Assembly: GCA_937895345.1 (NCBI GenBank)
Contig: CALAWP010000062.1
Span: 1 to 10,465 of the forward strand
Direction: 5' to 3'
Source of the DNA: an uncultured Paenibacillus sp.
GTDB taxonomy: Bacteria > Bacillota > Bacilli > Paenibacillales > Paenibacillaceae
DNA: 10,465 bases
The notes under the pieces were generated by a model. That model was not told the DNA's origin. It ran no database searches and saw only the letters and a list, made by a program, of their open reading frames with translations. The translations under genes were made by a program, and so were the position numbers. This document shows, piece by piece, positions 1 to 6,163 of this stretch (position 1 is the first letter of the stretch; every line of letters starts with the position of its first letter).

Positions 1-807
1 CATCGCCACAAGATTAAAATCATCGACTCGACCACGGTCACGTTGTGTCTGCAAACGTTCAAATGGGCGGAGTTCCGTAAGACGAAAGCAGGCATCAAAA
101 TACATATGCGACTAGCCTTTATGGATGAGCAAGACGTTATCCCAGAGAAGGCAACGGTGACGGTTGCGAAGAAAAATGACCGCACCCAGTTGAATGAACT
201 CGTTCATGAGCCAGGTGTTACGTATGTCTTTGATCGTGGCTACATCGACTACGCGGCTTTCGATCGCTACTGTTCAGACGGTATCTTATTCGTCACGAGA
301 TTAAAGAGTAATACGCATATCGAACCGCTAGAGGAACTTGCTGTCCCCGAAGGCAGCTCGGTTACGGCCGATTGGCGGGTACGAATCGGATCCCAGCAGA
401 AGAAAATGAAGCATGCGCTGCGAATGATACAGACACAAGATACAGAAGGTAATCTGCTCTTTCTGGTGACCAACCGCTTCGACCTGACTTGTGATGAAAT
501 TAGTGAAATGTATCGCAGTCATTGGGCGATCGAGACGTTCTTCAAGTGGATGAAGCAGCATTTGCAGATTAAGCATCTCTACGGCACGAGTGAACATGCG
601 GTCTATAATCAGGTCTGGATCGCTCTTATTGCGTTTTGTTTGTTCACACTTGTGAAGCTGGAAACGAAGGTCGAACACAGCTTATTGCAGCTCACTCGTT
701 GGCTCACGAAGTTATTATGGAAACCGTGCAGTCAGTGGATCATGCGTCTCAAGAAAAAGTCCTGCCGCACATCGAGAGGTCGACAACGAAAGCGAACAGA
801 AGATTGA
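1..807 (+). CDS. IS4-family DDE transposase, C-terminal part (5' end outside the window)
   Basis: The frame is open from base 1 to a TGA at 805-807, giving 268 residues of the catalytic domain and C-terminus; the N-terminus lies left of the window. It cuts and joins DNA ends of its own insertion sequence. All three acidic catalytic residues can be placed: Asp in the IIDSTTV motif (bases 25-27), Asp in VFDRGY (232-234) and Glu in the YRSHWAIETFFKWMKQ signature (532-534). This is the IS4 Y-(2)-R-(3)-E-(6)-K motif, but with His where Arg is usual. The TTG at base 43 is not a real start, because the first catalytic Asp lies before it. The C-terminus, rich in Arg and Lys, looks complete with no internal stop. 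The gene converges on the sugar-uptake operon, and its codon use looks less GC-rich than its neighbours, as expected for a mobile gene. Confidence 0.9.
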   Translation, partial: HRHKIKIIDSTTVTLCLQTFKWAEFRKTKAGIKIHMRLAFMDEQDVIPEKATVTVAKKNDRTQLNELVHEPGVTYVFDRGYIDYAAFDRYCSDGILFVTRLKSNTHIEPLEELAVPEGSSVTADWRVRIGSQQKKMKHALRMIQTQDTEGNLLFLVTNRFDLTCDEISEMYRSHWAIETFFKWMKQHLQIKHLYGTSEHAVYNQVWIALIAFCLFTLVKLETKVEHSLLQLTRWLTKLLWKPCSQWIMRLKKKSCRTSRGRQRKRTED

Positions 808-862
808 CGCCCGCTCGTGAAAATCAATTAAAATTGTGCAGAATTTCATAATTAAACCAAAT

Positions 863-897
863 GGACAAGCTACCTTTGAGAGCTGTCCGACCTTTTT
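863..897 (+). terminator. Hairpin with T-run after the transposase
   Basis: GGACAAGCT (863-871) pairs with AGCTGTCC (881-888), giving an 8-bp stem with one bulged A and a 9-base loop. Five T residues follow at 893-897. It fits a factor-independent terminator for the transposase and lies just inside the presumed end of the element. The stem is short and the T-run is offset by four bases, so strength is uncertain. Confidence 0.5.
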
Positions 898-992
898 CAT
901 TTCACCACGAAAATTAACTTTCTGAATATTCTATTTTCATATGTGACACGATTTTATGCAACGCTAGTGGCTTGCGGTTTAAAGAAATGTTG

Positions 993-1019
993 AAAAGCCG
1001 CAGACAAATTGCCTGCGGC
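993..1019 (-). terminator. Rho-independent terminator of the sugar-uptake operon
   Basis: On the minus strand a 7-bp perfect stem GCCGCAG/CTGCGGC (arms 1019-1013 and 1003-997) encloses a 9-base loop and is followed directly by TTTT (996-993). It begins only 7 bases after the GH105 stop codon, so it marks the end of the minus-strand transcript. Confidence 0.8.
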
Positions 1020-1026
1020 CATGTGG

Positions 1027-2160
1027 CTATTGAAATCCAACTAATCTCTCCGCCAAATCTTCCATCTCCGCGCACGCCATGACGAAGGCGCCGACTCCGT
1101 GCAAGTCGTTGCGACTTTTGGGCCGCGTCACGTAGTTTTCGTAATCGCCCGCGGACGTGCCGATGCAAATGTCCGGCAGCACGAACCGCCCTTCCGCGTC
1201 GCGTTCGGCGGCGCGCGTCAGCCCCGCGAAGCCGCGCCGGGCCGCAGCCAGACCTTCCTCCCCGATCAGCCCGCGCTTGTACGCCTTGGCCAGCGCGTAG
1301 ACGAACAGGCTGGAGCAGGACGTTTCAAGCCAGTTGTCGGACAGATGCCCCTTGTCGACGACCTGATGCCAGAGTCCGCTGGCGGCGTCCTGATATCGGA
1401 GCAGCGCCTTGCACACCCCGGAGAGCGACGCCTCCAGCTCCTCCCTGGCCGCCTTCAACTCCGCCCCCGCCTCGTCCGAAGGCAGTTCGTCCAGAAATTG
1501 TGCGATCGCCAGCACGTACCAGCCGAGCGACCGGCCCCAAAATTCCGGCGACCGGCCCGTTGCGGGATCGGCCCACGGCATGCGGCGGCTTTCGTCCCAG
1601 GCATGATACAGCAGCCCCGTCGCCTCGTCCCGCATATAACGGCGCATGAGCGCCTCCTGGTGCAGCGCCATCGCGCGCAGCCCGTCGTCGCCGTAGGCGT
1701 TCGCGTACTTCAAGGCGAATACGCCGCCCATGTACAGGCCGTCCAGCCACATGTTGTACGCGTATTTGTCCTTATGCCAGAACCCGCCTTCCGTCGTGCG
1801 GTGCAGCGTATGAAACAGCCCTCTCAGCTTATTCGCCGCGATGCGGTACCGCTTGTCGCCATACCTCTCGTCCAGCCGGAACAGCAGCAGTCCGGGCTGG
1901 ATCGCGTCCAGCTCGTCGCGCGCAAAATCGAAGTTGCCGTTCTCGTCCACCAGCTTGTCGACGTAACGTTTAATATAAGCGTCGTAACGGTCCTCTCTCG
2001 TCCGTTCCCACACCATCTCCATGCCGCACAAGTACACGCCCTGATGATAATGCCATCGCCCTGCGGGCGGCAGACCTTCCGGCTCATAGGCGCTCATCAG
2101 CGAATCGCAAGCGGCCCGAGCCCAATCGAGCGGCGTTGTCGCGATTTGTTCGTTCGTCAT
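1027..2160 (-). CDS. yteR: Glycoside hydrolase family 105, unsaturated rhamnogalacturonyl hydrolase (YteR-like)
   Basis: A 377-residue cytoplasmic enzyme without a signal peptide, against about 373 residues for B. subtilis YteR. The family removes the unsaturated galacturonic acid from the non-reducing end of lyase-made oligosaccharides by hydrating the C4-C5 double bond. The YteR active-site residues, as I remember them, all recur at a constant offset of three: Tyr38, Asp85, His129, the catalytic Asp140 in MWLDG, His186 in YHAWDE, and Trp208, Arg210 and Trp214 in the FWGRSLGWY stretch. The ATG is preceded by an AGGAGGAGGA Shine-Dalgarno run 10 bases upstream. It is the last gene of the operon, 26 bases after permease 2, and a terminator follows. 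The gene order matches ytcP-yteP-yteR. The family is nearly certain; a rhamnogalacturonan substrate is inferred, since some GH105 members act on other unsaturated uronides such as those of ulvan. Confidence 0.95.
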   Translation of the reverse strand: MTNEQIATTPLDWARAACDSLMSAYEPEGLPPAGRWHYHQGVYLCGMEMVWERTREDRYDAYIKRYVDKLVDENGNFDFARDELDAIQPGLLLFRLDERYGDKRYRIAANKLRGLFHTLHRTTEGGFWHKDKYAYNMWLDGLYMGGVFALKYANAYGDDGLRAMALHQEALMRRYMRDEATGLLYHAWDESRRMPWADPATGRSPEFWGRSLGWYVLAIAQFLDELPSDEAGAELKAAREELEASLSGVCKALLRYQDAASGLWHQVVDKGHLSDNWLETSCSSLFVYALAKAYKRGLIGEEGLAAARRGFAGLTRAAERDAEGRFVLPDICIGTSAGDYENYVTRPKSRNDLHGVGAFVMACAEMEDLAERLVGFQ

Positions 2161-2186
2161 CGTTTACCACTCCTCCTCCTGCGGCT

Positions 2187-3062
2187 CTATCCTTTGATCG
2201 AACCGAGCATAGCCCCTTTGGCAAAATGTTTCTGCAAAAACGGATACACGCACAATATCGGCAGCGTCGCGACGACGATGACCGCCATCTTGATCGTCTG
2301 ATCCGGAGGCGGCACCTCGGAATCGAGATTGGAGCTGTAATCCAGCCCGCTCGCCAGCACGACGATTTGGCGCAGCAGCACCTGGATCGGCCATTTCGCG
2401 CTTTCGTTCAAATAAAGAATGGCGCTGAGGTAGGTGTTCCAATAGGTGACCGCATAAAACAGCGACAGCGTCGCGATGGCCGGCATAGACAGCGGCAGCA
2501 CGATGCGGAACAAGATGCCGAAGTCGCTGCAGCCGTCGATTTTGGCCGATTCCTCCAGCCCTTCCGGAATGTTTTGGAAAAAGTTTTTTAAGATAATCAG
2601 GTTGAACGCGCTGATCGTAGACGGAATAATCAACGCCAGGTAGCTGTCGATCATGCCCATTTCCTTCACGACCAGAAACGTCGGAATCAGTCCTCCGCTG
2701 AACAGCATCGTGAAGACGACCAGAAACATGATGCCCCGGCGCCCGTCCAGGTCTCTGCGCGACAGCCCGTAGGCCATCAGCGCCGTAATGAGCATGCTGA
2801 ACAGCGTGCCGATGACCGTTACTCCCGTCGATACGCCCATCGCCCGGAAGATCGTCGGCGTCGAGAAAATAAATTTGTAAGCGTCAAAACTCCAAACCGT
2901 CGGAATCAGAATAAACTTTTTGACCGCCATCTCCGCGCTTGTCGTAAACGAACCCGCAACGACATGGATGAACGGGAGCACCGTGAGCAAAGCGATAACG
3001 GACAATAGCGTGTAATTGACCAGCGAGAACAATTTCCCGCCCATCGTTCTGTCTTCCACCAT
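2187..3062 (-). CDS. Carbohydrate ABC transporter permease (YtcP/LplC type, MalG-like)
   Basis: A 291-residue inner-membrane permease, the second of a pair that forms the translocation channel. Hydrophobic segments lie near residues 15-37, 80-100, 112-132, 140-158, 195-215 and 258-277, the usual six. The cytoplasmic EAA loop, which docks the ATPase, is at about 170-194 (EESAKIDGCSDF and on to RIVLPLSMP). The C-terminus KGAMLGSIKG is the typical end of LplC/YtcP proteins. An AGGAGG site lies 8 bases before the ATG; an in-frame ATG at codon 7 has no better site. It is 35 bases after permease 1 and 26 bases before the GH105 gene, so the three are clearly one operon. No ATPase gene is present nearby, as in B. 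subtilis, where MsmX serves several such importers. Confidence 0.93.
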   Translation of the reverse strand: MVEDRTMGGKLFSLVNYTLLSVIALLTVLPFIHVVAGSFTTSAEMAVKKFILIPTVWSFDAYKFIFSTPTIFRAMGVSTGVTVIGTLFSMLITALMAYGLSRRDLDGRRGIMFLVVFTMLFSGGLIPTFLVVKEMGMIDSYLALIIPSTISAFNLIILKNFFQNIPEGLEESAKIDGCSDFGILFRIVLPLSMPAIATLSLFYAVTYWNTYLSAILYLNESAKWPIQVLLRQIVVLASGLDYSSNLDSEVPPPDQTIKMAVIVVATLPILCVYPFLQKHFAKGAMLGSIKG

Positions 3063-3097
3063 AAGGATATCCTCCTAATCTTGCGCTTTGCGGCTTT

Positions 3098-4054
3098 CTA
3101 GTAAACACCCTCTTCGCCCATCCTTTTGGCGAGCTTGTTCGCGAAGACGACAAGCAAGAGGCCGACGAACGATTTGAAGAAGCCGATGGCGGTACTGTAG
3201 CTGAATTGGCCTTGCCGCAACGCCGCCGTATACACATACGTATCGATAATTTCGGCCACTTCGCGGTTCATCGAATTCAACAGCAGATACACATGCTCGA
3301 AGCCGAGCTCCAGCACGTCGCCGATTTTCAGAATGAGCAAAATAATGATGACGCTGCGAATGGCCGGGAGCGTAATGTGCCACACCTGCCGCATCCGTCC
3401 GGCGCCGTCCATTCGGGCGGCCTCGTACAGCTGCGGATCGACCGAAGCGATCGCCGCCAAATATATAATCGTTCCCCAACCCGCTTCCCGCCAAATGACC
3501 TGAATAATGTAGGTCGGCCTGAACCACTCGGGACTGAGCAGGAAATTGATTTTTTCGAATCCGAAATAGGCCAGCAGCTCGTTCAGAATGCCCCCGTCCA
3601 TCGTCAGCATGACGAAGCTGATCGAAACGATGATGACCCAAGACATAAAGTGGGGCAAATAAACGAGAGTTTGAAAAAACCGCTTGAAAAACGTAATTCT
3701 AACCTCGTTGAGCATCAGCGCCAATATAATCGGAATAGGAAAATAAAACAGCAAATTCATGCCGAACAACAATAGCGTATTAGTCAATATATTGAGGAAA
3801 TCCGGCTCCGTAAACAGCCGTTTGAAATGCTCGAGTCCTACCCATTCGCTTCCCGTGAAGCCGAGATGCGGCTTGTAATTTTGAAACGCGATTACGAGTC
3901 CCGCCATCGGGACATACTTGAACACGATAAAATAAAGAATGCCGGGCAGCACCATCAGGTACAGCCACTTGTTCCGCCACAGCCGCTTTTTCCGTTCGCT
4001 CCAGAGGCTTCCGACAGCAGGCGCCGTCTTGCGTTGAACCGCTGCTTGCTCCAT
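3098..4054 (-). CDS. Carbohydrate ABC transporter permease (YteP/LplB type, MalF-like)
   Basis: A 318-residue membrane protein, close in length to B. subtilis YteP and LplB. A basic N-terminal tail (SERKKRLWRNKW, ending at residue 30) precedes the first membrane segment at about 31-55. Further hydrophobic segments lie near 90-116, 128-150, 183-203, 234-250 and 284-306. The EAA loop for ATPase contact is at about 211-232, with EAARMDGAGRMRQVWHITLP clearly readable. The start has AAGGAAGG 6 bases upstream. It sits between binding protein A and permease 2, in the order usual for LplABC-like pectin or polysaccharide importers. Sugiura and colleagues, as I recall, linked YtcQ-YteP-YtcP to uptake of unsaturated rhamnogalacturonan oligosaccharides; applying that here is inference from gene order and the adjacent GH105 gene. 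Confidence 0.93.
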   Translation of the reverse strand: MEQAAVQRKTAPAVGSLWSERKKRLWRNKWLYLMVLPGILYFIVFKYVPMAGLVIAFQNYKPHLGFTGSEWVGLEHFKRLFTEPDFLNILTNTLLLFGMNLLFYFPIPIILALMLNEVRITFFKRFFQTLVYLPHFMSWVIIVSISFVMLTMDGGILNELLAYFGFEKINFLLSPEWFRPTYIIQVIWREAGWGTIIYLAAIASVDPQLYEAARMDGAGRMRQVWHITLPAIRSVIIILLILKIGDVLELGFEHVYLLLNSMNREVAEIIDTYVYTAALRQGQFSYSTAIGFFKSFVGLLLVVFANKLAKRMGEEGVY

Positions 4055-4087
4055 CCTGGTCCTTCCTTTCTTGTGGGCGTCATCTAT

Positions 4088-4128
4088 CCCGCCGGCGGGG
4101 GCGGAAGAGCCGTCCCGCAGGGGACAGC
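4088..4128 (-). other. Intercistronic stem-loops between binding protein A and permease 1
   Basis: In the 108-base gap, GCTGTCCC (4128-4121) pairs with GGGACGGC (4116-4109) around a 4-base loop, with one G-U pair. A second perfect palindrome, CCCGCCGGCGGG, is at 4088-4099. Neither is followed by a T-run on the minus strand, so they are not standard terminators. Such structures after binding-protein genes often protect the upstream message and lower permease expression; that role here is inferred. Confidence 0.5.
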
Positions 4129-4162
4129 CCTTCGCCTTGCCCGGCGCTTCCGGTTCGATGCC

Positions 4163-5710
4163 TTATTGTTTGTAGGCGGCGTTGAATTCTTCGATCATTT
4201 GGGCGCCTCCGCGGTTCTTCCAGTCTTCCACCGCTTTGTCGAAGCCTGCCCGGTCGATCGTGCCGTACATATATTTGTACGTCGCGTCTGTAATCAGCTC
4301 TTGAAGCTTGACGCCCGACTCGGTGTACGTCGCGGAATCCAGCGCCGCCGTCGGATCGTGGATGGCGATCTTTTCGTTCTCCGGAATGAGCTGCTCGGCG
4401 TGGATGCGGGCCTCCAGGTCATGGAACCCTTCATACATGCCGTTCGTTTCCGGCTCGCCGATGACGCTGTCTTTGTAGCCCTTCACTTCGCGCTCCGTCA
4501 GCTCCTGATTGTCGGAAGCCTTCGCTTTGCCGTCGACTACGGTGTAGTGCGTGCCTTCGATGCCCCAGTACATCAGGTTGGCGACTTCGGGAGTCATCAT
4601 TTTGTCGAAGAACGCCAATATTTTCAACAAATCCTCTTCCGACTTCGTTGCCGTTTTCGGGAACAGCACGACGTTGTTATAACCCGGAATCGCCCAGGTC
4701 GATTGGTTGCCGCTCGGTCCGGATACGACGTTGATGACGTCGATTACAGCCGTCGGCACGTTTTTGATCAGATCCTTGTGCAAAGAGTTGACGTCCTGCA
4801 TGGAGCCGATATAAACGCCGGCTTTGCCGCTGGTGAACAGGTTGACTTGATCCGTTTTGCTTGTCGCGGCGAAGTCTACGTTCATCAGCTTGTTGTCGCG
4901 AATCTTTTTCATGTAGTCCATAGCCTGGAAGTATTCGTCGAACATAAATTCCGGCAGCAATTGGCCGTCCTTCTCGCCCCAGTTGTTCGGCGTGCCGAAC
5001 CAGGAAGCGATCGTCTTGAAGGCGCCGTAAATTTGGTCGTTCCGGTCGGCGAGGCCGATCGTATCCGGCTGTCCGTTCTTATCGGGATCTTCGTTCGTAA
5101 ACCGTTCCATCATTGCGTACAGCTCGTCGACCGTCTTCGGCGGCTGGATGCCGAGCTCATCCGCCCAATCCTTGCGGTAAATAATGCCTTGGCGGGCCAG
5201 CGGACGTCCGATATAAAGGGAGTACAGCTTGCCGTCTACCTTGGTATTGTTCAAAATTTCCGGCTTCAGCTTGCTCAGGTTCGGGAATTGGTCCAGGTAC
5301 GGTCCGATTTCCCAGAACTGGCCGTCGCGGATCGCTTCTTTCATAAGCAGGAACGTCGCCTGGTTTTTCAAATACGTCACTTGCGGCAGAGCGCCTGTCG
5401 CAAACGACGTGTTCAGCTTCTCTTCATAGGTGTCTGCAGGGAAAAATTGATAGGTCAGCTTCGTGTTGGTCAGCTTCTCCAGCTCGTTCTTGATTGTGTC
5501 CGGCGGCGTTTCCGCAATGTTGAGCGGCAGCATAATCGTAATTTCCGCCGGTTTCTCCTGATCGTCCGGCTTGGCCGATTCCTTCGAGCCGTCCGCGTTT
5601 TTCGTCGGCTCCGGCTGGTTGCCGCCCGAATTGCCGCCGCTCGAGCAAGCGGCCAGCAGCAGGCTAAGCGACAGCAGCATGCTGATAGCGATTGCAAACT
5701 TTTTGCTCAT
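4163..5710 (-). CDS. Extracellular solute-binding lipoprotein A of the sugar ABC importer (YtcQ/LplA-like)
   Basis: A 515-residue binding protein, of the long YtcQ/LplA/AlgQ class. The signal peptide (Lys3-Lys4, hydrophobic core 5-19) ends in the lipobox LAAC, with Cys22 as the lipid-anchored residue. A flexible Gly/Ser/Pro/Glu-rich linker runs to about residue 54, and the two-lobe binding domain follows. DPDKNGQPD at 208-216 has the 1-3-5-7-9 spacing of an EF-hand-like calcium loop, as found in Sphingomonas AlgQ1/AlgQ2. The ATG is preceded by GGAGG ten bases upstream. It is the first gene of the A-permease-permease-GH105 operon and has its own upstream region after a terminator. It is clearly paralogous to binding protein B: both have FWEIGPYLDQFPNL, TIGLADRND and FGTPNNW blocks and similar C-termini. 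The ligand is most likely a pectic oligosaccharide, but specificity cannot be read from sequence. Confidence 0.93.
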   Translation of the reverse strand: MSKKFAIAISMLLSLSLLLAACSSGGNSGGNQPEPTKNADGSKESAKPDDQEKPAEITIMLPLNIAETPPDTIKNELEKLTNTKLTYQFFPADTYEEKLNTSFATGALPQVTYLKNQATFLLMKEAIRDGQFWEIGPYLDQFPNLSKLKPEILNNTKVDGKLYSLYIGRPLARQGIIYRKDWADELGIQPPKTVDELYAMMERFTNEDPDKNGQPDTIGLADRNDQIYGAFKTIASWFGTPNNWGEKDGQLLPEFMFDEYFQAMDYMKKIRDNKLMNVDFAATSKTDQVNLFTSGKAGVYIGSMQDVNSLHKDLIKNVPTAVIDVINVVSGPSGNQSTWAIPGYNNVVLFPKTATKSEEDLLKILAFFDKMMTPEVANLMYWGIEGTHYTVVDGKAKASDNQELTEREVKGYKDSVIGEPETNGMYEGFHDLEARIHAEQLIPENEKIAIHDPTAALDSATYTESGVKLQELITDATYKYMYGTIDRAGFDKAVEDWKNRGGAQMIEEFNAAYKQ

Positions 5711-5778
5711 GCACCCTTGACCTCCATTTGTTTATGGTTGTGGTGGAACAATTCGAGACTATCATCGGGATAAACGGT

Positions 5779-5807
5779 GCCGATACAATCATTTGTTCAG
5801 ATCGGCC
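5779..5807 (-). promoter_or_regulatory. Inverted repeat upstream of binding protein A, candidate operator
   Basis: GCCGAT (5779-5784) and ATCGGC (5801-5806) form 6-bp inverted arms around 16 bases, with a smaller ACAA/TTGT pair inside. Read on the minus strand, 5807-5783 begins GGCCGATCTGA and ends TGATTGTAT; a similar string, GGCCGATCAGATGATTATT, occurs on the plus strand at 7825-7843 upstream of binding protein B. The site lies roughly 70-97 bases before the start codon of binding protein A, where an activator site is expected. No good -35/-10 pair could be picked out in 5711-5888, which would suit an activator-dependent promoter. Function is inferred. Confidence 0.3.
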
Positions 5808-5888
5808 CGTCCCGTCCCCGCTTCTGAGCTTCTGATTATTCCCGCCGCGGATGACACCTGCCTCAAGGCCGATTGCCGGCGGCAACGC

Positions 5889-5927
5889 AAAAAAAGCCGC
5901 CAAGCGACATTTCGTCGCCCAGCGGCT
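5889..5927 (-). terminator. Strong rho-independent terminator between the two binding-protein genes
   Basis: On the minus strand AGCCGC..GCGAC (5927-5914) folds on GTCGC..GCGGCT (5908-5895) around the loop GAAAT. The result is a 14-bp stem with three central G-U pairs, followed at once by a run of T (5895-5889). It ends the transcript of binding protein B about 240 bases after its stop codon and lies about 180 bases upstream of binding protein A, so the operon genes need a promoter of their own or read-through. Confidence 0.85.
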
Positions 5928-5940
5928 ATTCCAGCAAAAG

Positions 5941-6125
5941 CTAACGAACCCTAGACACGCAATTTCCCCAATTTTCGCTCCATTCAACTACGTAACGAAT
6001 CCAGACGACGCTATTTGACAATTTCTCCCCCCGGAATCGCTATTTCGACCTAAACAACGCTACCTGAGTTCGTTAAAATTGCAGCACCCGCTAATTTCCG
6101 TTTCTAACGTAATGAGGATCCGTAA
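5941..6125. repeat. Cluster of interspersed intergenic repeats (family TAACGAA..CGCTATTT)
   Basis: This is most of the gap between the two binding-protein genes; I see no open reading frame in it. Copy 1 starts at 5941 (CTAACGAACCCTAGAC, then CGCAATTT). Copy 2 starts at 5993 (TAACGAATCCAGACGACGCT, then ATTT). Copy 3 is inverted at 6051-6075 and on the minus strand reads TAACGAACTCAGGTAGCG. Copies 2 and 3 thus form a large imperfect palindrome of about 80 bases with an extra CGCTATTT at 6038-6045. A degenerate fourth copy starts near 6104 (CTAACGTAATGAGG). Another direct copy is at 10371. I recall similar intergenic repeats as common in Paenibacillus genomes, but cannot verify that here. The cluster lies in the 3' leader of the binding protein B transcript, before its terminator. 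Confidence 0.65.
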
Positions 6126-6163
6126 ACGCTGCTACACGGTTTCATCGCTTCATAACCAAGGCC

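Larger units (their letters stand above)
1..909 (+). mobile_element. Right-hand part of an IS4-family insertion sequence
   Basis: This covers the partial transposase plus about 100 bases of 3' non-coding sequence. The outer end is placed near CACCAC (903-908), because the transposase-proximal hairpin stops just before it and the following sequence is AT-rich and unlike the element. The exact boundary is inferred: the left inverted repeat and any target duplication are outside the window, so the end could be off by tens of bases. Confidence 0.5.

Noticed and set aside
1099..2301. 400-codon plus-strand open frame opposite the GH105 gene
   Set aside because: The minus strand carries every expected GH105 active-site residue; the plus frame is a shadow that also runs into permease 2.
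3827..5773. 648-codon plus-strand open frame opposite binding protein A
   Set aside because: It has Arg/Val/Leu-rich low-information sequence and no recognisable domain, and lies fully across well-supported genes on the other strand.
5711..5888. Catabolite-repression (cre) site before binding protein A
   Set aside because: No string matched the cre consensus well enough on either strand.
5941..6125. CRISPR array
   Set aside because: The repeats vary in sequence, occur in both orientations and lack regular spacers; no cas gene is nearby.
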